A DNA stretch of 5,558 bases, from contig CAJJOX010000150.1 of assembly GCA_905193485.1 (NCBI GenBank), positions 1-5,558 of the forward strand, given 5' to 3'. Positions 1-5,558 of the stretch are shown piece after piece; the stretch's first letter is position 1; the number at the start of each line of letters is the position of its first letter. The stretch is from an uncultured Porphyromonadaceae bacterium. Lineage in GTDB: Bacteria; Bacteroidota; Bacteroidia; Bacteroidales; Muribaculaceae. The notes below the pieces were generated by a model, which had not been told where the DNA came from, searched no databases, and saw only the letters and a program-made list of their open reading frames with translations. Both the position numbers and the translations under genes were made by a program.

Positions 1-8
1 TAGCTTTG
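1..8 (+). promoter_or_regulatory. Probable Bacteroidota -7 promoter element for nrdDG
   Basis: The bases TAGCTTTG fit the TAnnTTTG consensus of the primary sigma factor of Bacteroidota. Transcription would start a few bases downstream, giving a leader of about 40 nt before the nrdD start codon at 55. The leader is A-rich just before the ATG (ACTTTAAAAATC) and has no Shine-Dalgarno sequence, as is usual in this phylum. The matching -33 TTTG element would lie outside the window, so only half of the promoter can be judged. I saw no NrdR-like palindrome in the visible 54 bases, but an operator further upstream cannot be excluded. Confidence 0.45.
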
Positions 9-54
9 CAACATCAATAAACAGCACCCTTATTCAGAAAAGACTTTAAAAATC

Positions 55-2262
55 ATGATACATACAGTAGTAAAGCGCGATGGCCGCGTTGTGGGCTATA
101 ATGAAGAAAAAATCAAAGCGGCAATACGCAAGGCCATGTTGCAGACAGAGGCCGGCGAAGACGAGGCCCTGATTCAAAAAATCGCTGATCGCATCGGAGT
201 TACCGGTAATGAGCGGATGACTGTTGAAGACATACAAGACCGTGTAGAGCTTGAATTGATGAACAGTCCGCGCAAGGAGGTTGCCAAGCGCTATATCGCC
301 TATCGCGATCAACGCAGCATTGCCCGCAGGGCAAAAACGCGCGATATGTTTCTGGAAATCATCGAGGCGAAAAGCAATGACATCACACGCGAGAATGCCA
401 ATATGAACACCGACTCACCCGCCGGGATGATGATGAAATTCGCGAGCGAAACCACCAAGCCTTTCGTCGACGATTATCTCTTGTCGCAGGAGGCCCGTGA
501 TGCAGTCCGTAACGGATACCTTCACATTCACGACAAAGACTACTACCCGACGAAGAGCCTCACGTGCGTACAGCATCCTCTCGATCGTATTCTCAAGCAT
601 GGATTTATCGCCGGCCATGGAGAATCGCGTCCGGCCAAACGCATTGAAACGGCAAGTATAATCAGTTGTATTTCATTGGAAACCGCACAAAATGAAATGC
701 ATGGTGGCCAAGCTATTCCCGCTTTCGACTTTTATCTCGCGCCATTTGTCCGCTCATCTTATATCGAAGAGCTTCACAAACTTGAACAAGTGTCAGGAGA
801 AGATCTCTCAAACTTTTATAATGCCGACATTGACGACTTCATAAAGCGTCCGCTCGACGGTCTTACAGGCATCGACCGGTTGCTTCAGCACGCAATGAAC
901 CAGACTGTGGAGCGTGTTCACCAAGCGATGGAGGCTTTCATCCACAACATGAACACCATCCATTCCCGCGGGGGCAATCAGGTCGTGTTCAGCTCGATAA
1001 ACTATGGCACAGACACTTCGGCCGAGGGCAGATGTGTGATCCGCGAGCTCCTCAATTCGACGTATGAAGGCGTGGGCAATGGTGCGACCGCAATCTTCCC
1101 CATCCAGATCTGGAAGAAGAAACGTGGCGTAAGCTATCTGCCTGAAGACCGCAACTATGACCTGTACAAACTGGCCTGCAAAGTGACCGCACGTCGCTTT
1201 TTCCCCAATTTCGTGAATCTCGACGCGACATTCAACTATCATGAAAAATGGAAAGCCGACGATCCGCAACGCTATAAATACGAAGTTGCCACTATGGGAT
1301 GCCGCACGCGTGTGTTTGAAAACCGTTTCGGTGAAAAGACATCGATCGGACGCGGCAACCTCAGTTTTTCAACCATCAACATTGTGCGCATCGCTATTGA
1401 ATGCATGATGATCAAGGATCAGGACGAACGCATCGCAAAATTCTTTGATAAACTCGATCAGGTGCTCGATATAACCGCCCGTCAATTATGCGATCGCTAT
1501 GATTTTCAGAAAACCGCATTAGTGAAACAATTCCCATTGCTGATGTCACGATTGTGGAATGGCAGCGACATCCTAAAGCCCGACCAAACAATAGAAAGTG
1601 TGATCAACCAAGGCACTCTCGGTATCGGTTTTATCGGTCTGGCAGAATGTCTGGTTGCCCTCACCGGGAAACATCATGGCGAATCACGCGAATCGCAGGC
1701 GCTCGGGTTGAAAATCATATCGCACATGCGCAGCCGCGTTAATGAATATTCCGAAAAATATCAGCACAACTTCTCGGTTCTGGCCACTCCGGCCGAAGGC
1801 TTGTCCGGCAAATTCACGCAACGTGACCGCAAATCATTCGGGATATTGCCCGGCATAACCGACAAGATTTATTATACCAATTCCAATCATGTGCCGGTAT
1901 ACTATCACTGCTCCCCTCGCCATAAAGCGGAGGTCGAGGCTCCATATCATGAGCTTACAGGCGGAGGCCATATATTCTATGTTGAGATAGACGGCGATGC
2001 CACGCATAATCCCAAGGCGATTGCCGATATTGTAGACCTTATGGATCAATATAATATCGGATATTGCTCAGTGAACCACAATCGCAACCGATGCATGTCA
2101 TGCGGATATGAAGATGCCAGCGATCATCTTGAAATATGTCCGAAATGCGGCAGTAGCGACATAGACAAGCTTCAGCGTATCACCGGCTACCTTGTGGGTA
2201 CGACCGATCGCTGGAACAATGCCAAACTTGCCGAACTCAATGACCGTGTAGTGCATAAATGA
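55..2262 (+). CDS. nrdD: Anaerobic (class III) ribonucleoside-triphosphate reductase, large subunit
   Basis: This cytoplasmic glycyl-radical enzyme reduces ribonucleoside triphosphates to deoxynucleotides for DNA synthesis without oxygen. The protein has 735 residues; from memory E. coli NrdD has about 712. Residues about 2-92 form an ATP-cone (VVKRDGR near the start), the allosteric domain that senses ATP/dATP. The core follows, with the HIHD motif at 157-160, Cys171 at the position of the E. coli Cys175 partner, SRGGNQVVFSSIN at 304-316, Cys416 in MGCRTR as the likely thiyl-radical cysteine, and a GRGNLSFSTIN segment soon after. Four cysteines, 680, 683, 695 and 698 (two CxxC pairs), form the zinc site. 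Gly711 in RITGYL is the radical glycine. No methionine lies between the zinc site and Gly711, which bears on the choice of reductant. The ATG at 55 begins exactly at the ATP-cone. nrdG follows after 9 bp in the same frame, almost certainly in one operon. Confidence 0.98.
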   Translation: MIHTVVKRDGRVVGYNEEKIKAAIRKAMLQTEAGEDEALIQKIADRIGVTGNERMTVEDIQDRVELELMNSPRKEVAKRYIAYRDQRSIARRAKTRDMFLEIIEAKSNDITRENANMNTDSPAGMMMKFASETTKPFVDDYLLSQEARDAVRNGYLHIHDKDYYPTKSLTCVQHPLDRILKHGFIAGHGESRPAKRIETASIISCISLETAQNEMHGGQAIPAFDFYLAPFVRSSYIEELHKLEQVSGEDLSNFYNADIDDFIKRPLDGLTGIDRLLQHAMNQTVERVHQAMEAFIHNMNTIHSRGGNQVVFSSINYGTDTSAEGRCVIRELLNSTYEGVGNGATAIFPIQIWKKKRGVSYLPEDRNYDLYKLACKVTARRFFPNFVNLDATFNYHEKWKADDPQRYKYEVATMGCRTRVFENRFGEKTSIGRGNLSFSTINIVRIAIECMMIKDQDERIAKFFDKLDQVLDITARQLCDRYDFQKTALVKQFPLLMSRLWNGSDILKPDQTIESVINQGTLGIGFIGLAECLVALTGKHHGESRESQALGLKIISHMRSRVNEYSEKYQHNFSVLATPAEGLSGKFTQRDRKSFGILPGITDKIYYTNSNHVPVYYHCSPRHKAEVEAPYHELTGGGHIFYVEIDGDATHNPKAIADIVDLMDQYNIGYCSVNHNRNRCMSCGYEDASDHLEICPKCGSSDIDKLQRITGYLVGTTDRWNNAKLAELNDRVVHK

Positions 2263-2271
2263 TATAAAGAA

Positions 2272-2787
2272 GTGATAAATACGAATGACGAAAAAGTGAA
2301 ACTTCGTGTGGTCGATATTGTCGACGGCACAACGGTAGATGGTCCGGGAGTCCGGACCTCTATCTATTTCGCCGGGTGCGAACATCACTGTCCCGGATGT
2401 CAGAACCCTATGACCTGGGATCACACGGCCGGACGGGATATGACTGTTGCAGAGATTCTGCGGACAATCGATGAAAATGATTTCGATGTTACATTTTCCG
2501 GAGGAGATCCTCTCTATCAGGTGGAGCCGCTGGTCAGTCTTGCGAAAGAGATACGCAGGCGAGGTAAGACAATCTGGTGTTTCACCGGTTTTGTTTTTGA
2601 GGAAATCCTCGCAAACAGCCGTCTTTCAAAAATATTGCCATACGTCGAAGTGATGGTCGATGGACCGTTCATTGAATCACAGCGTGACATTGAATTGCTA
2701 TTCCGCGGTTCGACAAATCAGCGACTGATCAATGTGGCGGATACAGTCGCATCCGGGCACACCGTGCTTTGGACATCTGATTTTTAA
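2272..2787 (+). CDS. nrdG: Anaerobic ribonucleoside-triphosphate reductase activating protein (radical SAM)
   Basis: NrdG is the activase of NrdD. It binds a [4Fe-4S] cluster, cleaves S-adenosylmethionine reductively and abstracts hydrogen from the radical glycine (Gly711) of NrdD. The 171-residue product has the radical-SAM CxxxCxxC motif at Cys36, Cys40 and Cys43, a GGE-like SAM-binding segment SGGDP at 76-80, and the family segments DGPF (130-133) and FRGSTNQR (144-151). E. coli NrdG is slightly shorter, at about 154 residues. The start is uncertain. The nrdD stop TGA (2260-2262) lies upstream in the same frame, so translation must begin after it, and no ATG occurs in frame before the cysteine motif. 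GTG at 2272 is the first option; GTG at 2296, giving a protein that begins VKLRVVDIVDG, is equally plausible. There is no strong Shine-Dalgarno sequence, only the A-rich ATAAAGAA. Tight coupling to nrdD suggests translational coupling and co-transcription. Confidence 0.95.
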   Translation: MINTNDEKVKLRVVDIVDGTTVDGPGVRTSIYFAGCEHHCPGCQNPMTWDHTAGRDMTVAEILRTIDENDFDVTFSGGDPLYQVEPLVSLAKEIRRRGKTIWCFTGFVFEEILANSRLSKILPYVEVMVDGPFIESQRDIELLFRGSTNQRLINVADTVASGHTVLWTSDF

Positions 2788-2801
2788 TCCCCATTATTTT
2801 T

Positions 2802-2820
2802 AACCTATCAAATGATAGTT
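2802..2820. terminator. Small inverted repeat between convergent operons, possible weak terminator
   Basis: In the 57-bp gap between the nrdG stop and the MBOAT stop, CTATCA (2805-2810) and TGATAG (2813-2818) are perfect inverted repeats separated by AA. A further AA/TT pairing is possible on the outside across a bulged C. The realistic hairpin is a 5-bp stem with an AAAT loop. It is AT-rich and has no proper T-run after it on either strand, so it is not a classic intrinsic terminator. Its position between converging genes is the main argument for a role. Confidence 0.25.
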
Positions 2821-2844
2821 ATGGATTAGTTGCGTATAATCCCG

Positions 2845-4332
2845 TTAGTATTGGAAATATATGAACGGAACTATTTCTCCTTTGCGTTGTATGACAATGA
2901 AAATCAGCAATGCGAGCACTAGAGCTTGGGCAATAAGGGGAGATGCATTATATATTGACTTCATTTTGGCTGTCATCCGTTCAGGCATATAATGCATCAA
3001 ATAGGCAACCGCCATCACGATGATGATAGCGGCATACCCTTCCCAAAACTGAGGAGCTACATCCCAATGAAAATTGTCACTGATCTGTGTCCACATCTCT
3101 CCTACTTTATCAAGAGATTTTGCGCGGAAGAAAACAAAACTTACCGCTATCAAATTGAACGTGATGAAAATGTTGAAAGCACGACGCCACCAACGGTTGC
3201 GATTTCCCGTCTTAACATGAGGCAAAACCTGACGAATCGTTTTGTGTCCGACAAGAAAAAGCCCCTGCAGGGCGCCCCATATCAGATACATCCATGAAGC
3301 GCCATGCCACAAGCCTCCCACTATCATAGTGGTCATTAGGTTAAAGTGGTGTCGTAGCTTCCCACATCGGTTACCTCCGAGTGGGATGTAAACATAATCA
3401 CGCAGCCATGTCGACAACGATATGTGCCAGCGATGCCAAAATTCAGTAGGACTTTGTGATTTAAACGGAGAGCGGAAGTTGTCAAGGAACTGATAGCCCA
3501 TGAGCAGCGCAAGACCGATCGCCATATCGGTATACCCAGAAAAATCACAGTATAATTGAATCACAAATCCATATACCGCAATCATCACTTCAAAGCCGGA
3601 ATATAACGCAGGATTGTCAAAGACACGATCGACAAAATTGACACTGATAAAATCGGCTACAAGCACTTTTTTAAAGAGTCCGCACATTATCAGGAATAGA
3701 CCTTCGCTTGTCATGGCGCGGCTGGCTACCGGATTCGTCATCACTTGTGGCAACATATCTTTTGCTCTCACGACTGGTCCTGCCAGCAACGGAGGGAAAA
3801 ATGTAAGATAGAAAGTATATGCAAGAAAGTCACGGCAAGCCGGGATGACTCCTCGATAAATATCTACTATATAGCTGATCGACCGGAATGTAAAAAAAGA
3901 TATACCGGCAGGAAGAACGATATCGAGAGCATCGAAATCGCGACCGGTGAAATTTGCAAATGTTTCGTAAATGAGGTTGAAATACTTGAACCATACGAGC
4001 ATCCCTATATTGATGACCACATTCATAGTCACTACAAGGCGTTTCTGCCAATTGTGTCCGCAGCGATCCATAAGGATGCCGAGCAGATAATCGCTGACAC
4101 ATACGCCCAGGAGTATGAAGCAGTATTCAGCCGATGACTTGTAATAGAAATATAGAGAAAACGCGGTGACAAACAAGAACTTGGCTGTACGGTGTTTTCG
4201 CATCAGCTGATATACTGCGATAAACACCGCAAAAAGCATCAGAAACAATCCGGTATTAAACATCAGTGGATTATACTGATCATATTTCAGCAAGCCGAGC
4301 AGATTATCTAAATTGATTAAAGAATCAGACAT
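2845..4332 (-). CDS. MBOAT-family membrane O-acyltransferase (AlgI/DltB/PatA-like)
   Basis: This is a 495-residue polytopic inner-membrane protein of the membrane-bound O-acyltransferase family. Such proteins pass an acyl group, usually acetyl, across the membrane to an extracytoplasmic acceptor. The family signature is very clear: LPAGISFFTFRSISY (140-154), FFPPLLAGPVVR (178-189), YCDFSGYTDMAIGLALLMG (261-279), EFWHRWHISLSTWLRDY (297-313) and IPLGGNR (316-322). In GLWHGA (340-345), His343 is the expected catalytic histidine; His303 is the second conserved histidine. Hydrophobic segments lie near 22-41, 50-64, 69-88, 98-118, 165-188, 208-228, 246-266, 330-362, 384-403, 431-447 and 465-482. 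The protein ends in PFIYFQY, a tail common in Bacteroidota members. The ATG at 4332 starts the first recognisable part of the protein and follows the SGNH stop by 48 bp, so the two are probably co-transcribed. The substrate cannot be read from the sequence: peptidoglycan, capsule and other surface glycans are all possible. Confidence 0.95.
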   Translation of the reverse strand: MSDSLINLDNLLGLLKYDQYNPLMFNTGLFLMLFAVFIAVYQLMRKHRTAKFLFVTAFSLYFYYKSSAEYCFILLGVCVSDYLLGILMDRCGHNWQKRLVVTMNVVINIGMLVWFKYFNLIYETFANFTGRDFDALDIVLPAGISFFTFRSISYIVDIYRGVIPACRDFLAYTFYLTFFPPLLAGPVVRAKDMLPQVMTNPVASRAMTSEGLFLIMCGLFKKVLVADFISVNFVDRVFDNPALYSGFEVMIAVYGFVIQLYCDFSGYTDMAIGLALLMGYQFLDNFRSPFKSQSPTEFWHRWHISLSTWLRDYVYIPLGGNRCGKLRHHFNLMTTMIVGGLWHGASWMYLIWGALQGLFLVGHKTIRQVLPHVKTGNRNRWWRRAFNIFITFNLIAVSFVFFRAKSLDKVGEMWTQISDNFHWDVAPQFWEGYAAIIIVMAVAYLMHYMPERMTAKMKSIYNASPLIAQALVLALLIFIVIQRKGEIVPFIYFQY

Positions 4333-4380
4333 GGAATGAGGCGTAAATTTGACGGCGATGAATGACCTGACCGATTTGAC

Positions 4381-5558
4381 TTATTTATCGAATTGAGTGA
4401 AGGCTTCATGCAAAGCCTGATACATTAGCAATCCCTGGAGCTTATACCCCTTATAGCTGTGATGGATGCGATCGCCGCTGAACAATCCATCTTTGATCCA
4501 CTTATTTGAAGCGCCATCGCCTCCGGCGACTGTATACCAGTCGTAGACCGGGATATTATTGGCTCTCCCATAGTCTATTATGACATCTCTTACACGCTCT
4601 ACGTTATCATTGATCCGATAACCTTTTACGCGGCGTGTCGAACTGCGGCGGCGTTTTTTCTTTTTACGGCCTTTGACAGTTGTATATGTAATGCGTTGAC
4701 ACTCCATCGGAGTTACAAGCAGTATGGCGGCATCGGGATTGGCATTGCGGATATTGCTGACAAGACGGTCTATTTCAGTTTTAATATATCCGGCATCAAA
4801 ACGTCCGAATGCCTCATTGGTGCCGAGCGATATGATCACAAGATCGGGATGTAGAGGCGCTATTCCCTCGCCTATTTTCCCGATACGGTTATACGTGCCG
4901 TAAGTAGCGCCATTGTTGCCAATGGTATGGTAAAATAAGCCCGGACGTTTGCCTGATAGGTTTGCACCGAAAAGTGTAAGATCGCCGGCGGAATCAAAAT
5001 AAATCCGTGCGGATGTGACTTCGCGCGACAAGGAGATATGAGTATAGTTCTTTGATGGTTCCGCGACAAAAGGAATGAGTTTGCCATCGGCATCAGCAAC
5101 GGAAGTAACATAAAACTGTCCGTTATGAAACACGGTGATTGCCGAGAAAGGATTATAATCATCCTTTTCAGACGTTGCCACAAGAAAATTTGATTTTGGA
5201 TTGACCGGAGTGATGGAAGTGCCGGTAAAACCCATGGTGCGAGGCCATACCTGACTCATAAGTTTTACGGCGTTCCAATTTAGCGTGCTTGAGAACGTAT
5301 AGTCGACAGGCTGGTTCGTCGAACTTAATCTGAGCGGCGTGATCAGTCCGCGCCCCGCATTGCCATAATCGTATTGAAGATTGTTTCGCACTTCCGAAGT
5401 AGCGAAATCGGCCTGCAAATGACTGTCACCGATGTGGATGATATTGACCGGATTTGTCGTAACCCGTGTCAAAGCACTCCGGAGTTTTGTCCAGTCAGCG
5501 CCATTAAATAAGATATGATTCTTGCCTTTTTTAATGAATGACGGTACAACAATGTCAA
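4381..5558 (-). CDS. SGNH/GDSL-fold hydrolase or O-acyltransferase partner of the MBOAT, 5' end outside window
   Basis: The frame stays open to the right edge, so the true start and any signal peptide are missing; 391 residues are visible, numbered here from the first full codon (5554-5556). A TTG at 5472 could be mistaken for a start, but the upstream codons (FNGADWTKLRSAL) read as normal family sequence. The SGNH blocks are complete: HIGDSHLQAD with nucleophile Ser45, GNNGAT with Gly216, SLGTNEAF with Asn247, and DRIHH with Asp362 and His365. About 170 residues separate Ser45 from Gly216. They include GNAGRGL (65-71) and a stretch of short polar and aromatic strands that looks like an inserted beta-sandwich, as in Neisseria Ape1. 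The neighbouring MBOAT suggests joint O-acetylation, or removal of acetyl groups, on a polymer in the periplasm. A strongly basic run at 295-311 is unusual. Esterase or transferase activity cannot be decided from the motifs. Confidence 0.9.
   Translation of the reverse strand, partial: DIVVPSFIKKGKNHILFNGADWTKLRSALTRVTTNPVNIIHIGDSHLQADFATSEVRNNLQYDYGNAGRGLITPLRLSSTNQPVDYTFSSTLNWNAVKLMSQVWPRTMGFTGTSITPVNPKSNFLVATSEKDDYNPFSAITVFHNGQFYVTSVADADGKLIPFVAEPSKNYTHISLSREVTSARIYFDSAGDLTLFGANLSGKRPGLFYHTIGNNGATYGTYNRIGKIGEGIAPLHPDLVIISLGTNEAFGRFDAGYIKTEIDRLVSNIRNANPDAAILLVTPMECQRITYTTVKGRKKKKRRRSSTRRVKGYRINDNVERVRDVIIDYGRANNIPVYDWYTVAGGDGASNKWIKDGLFSGDRIHHSYKGYKLQGLLMYQALHEAFTQFDK

Noticed and set aside
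648..680. Cys205 of NrdD as the partner cysteine of the radical site
   Set aside because: By eye, the E. coli Cys175 region aligns with the segment just after HIHD, so Cys171 is the better match. Cys205 falls where E. coli has a non-cysteine helix segment.
808..1269. A 153-codon open frame on the minus strand inside nrdD
   Set aside because: It lies wholly antisense to strongly conserved NrdD sequence, shows no recognisable motif, and is a by-product of codon usage in the real gene. The other antisense frames within nrdD and nrdG (for example 2098-2424) were rejected for the same reason.
2788..2844. A strong bidirectional terminator in the convergent gap
   Set aside because: The only hairpin has a 5-bp AT-rich stem and lacks a T-run downstream on either strand, so it is reported only as a weak candidate.
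3745..4137. A 130-codon plus-strand open frame inside the MBOAT gene
   Set aside because: It is antisense to conserved MBOAT sequence, rich in Lys, Glu and Ile without domain features, and has no promoter or start signal.
4347..4380. ATTTGAC repeated twice, 27 bp apart, in the SGNH-MBOAT gap
   Set aside because: A 7-base repeat in a 48-bp AT-rich spacer is easily due to chance. It shows no palindromy or third copy, and the genes are probably co-transcribed through it.
5470..5472. TTG as the start codon of the SGNH gene
   Set aside because: The frame continues upstream without a stop to the window edge, and those 28 codons read like the normal N-terminal part of the family. Starting at the TTG would also leave no signal peptide before the GDSH block.

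Overview
The window looks like ordinary chromosome from an anaerobic member of the Bacteroidota, most likely Bacteroidales. A Muribaculaceae-type gut organism would fit, but the sequence does not settle the family. Three observations point this way. The first eight bases match the Bacteroidota -7 promoter element TAnnTTTG. None of the genes has a clear Shine-Dalgarno sequence. The protein motifs, such as the MBOAT C-terminus ending in FIYFQY and the NrdG segment VDGPGVRTSIYFAGC, are of the Bacteroidales type. This taxonomic reading comes from recognition, not from a search.

Left half, plus strand: a likely promoter and short leader, then nrdD (oxygen-sensitive class III ribonucleoside-triphosphate reductase) and, nine bases after its stop, nrdG (its radical-SAM activase). 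Both are complete and carry all the main catalytic motifs. NrdG uses S-adenosylmethionine and an iron-sulfur cluster to place the glycyl radical on NrdD. NrdD then makes deoxynucleotides from ribonucleoside triphosphates without oxygen.

Right half, minus strand, convergent with nrdDG: an SGNH/GDSL-fold protein whose 5' end lies beyond the right edge, followed downstream by a complete multi-spanning MBOAT O-acyltransferase of the AlgI/DltB/PatA group. An MBOAT next to an SGNH protein is the known layout of export-coupled O-acetylation systems: the membrane protein moves the acyl group across the inner membrane, and the SGNH protein puts it on, or takes it off, an extracytoplasmic polymer. The long segment between the nucleophile block and the next SGNH block resembles the Ape/PatB arrangement, so peptidoglycan is a reasonable substrate guess. 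A capsule or exopolysaccharide remains possible.

The 57-bp gap between the two convergent units holds a small inverted repeat but no convincing terminator. There is no tRNA, rRNA, CRISPR array, insertion sequence or gene-free stretch over 300 bp. I did not find a clearly undescribed system. The points most worth checking are the polybasic, A-tract-encoded insertion in the SGNH protein, the substrate of the SGNH-MBOAT pair, and the absence in NrdD of the methionine associated with formate-dependent enzymes.
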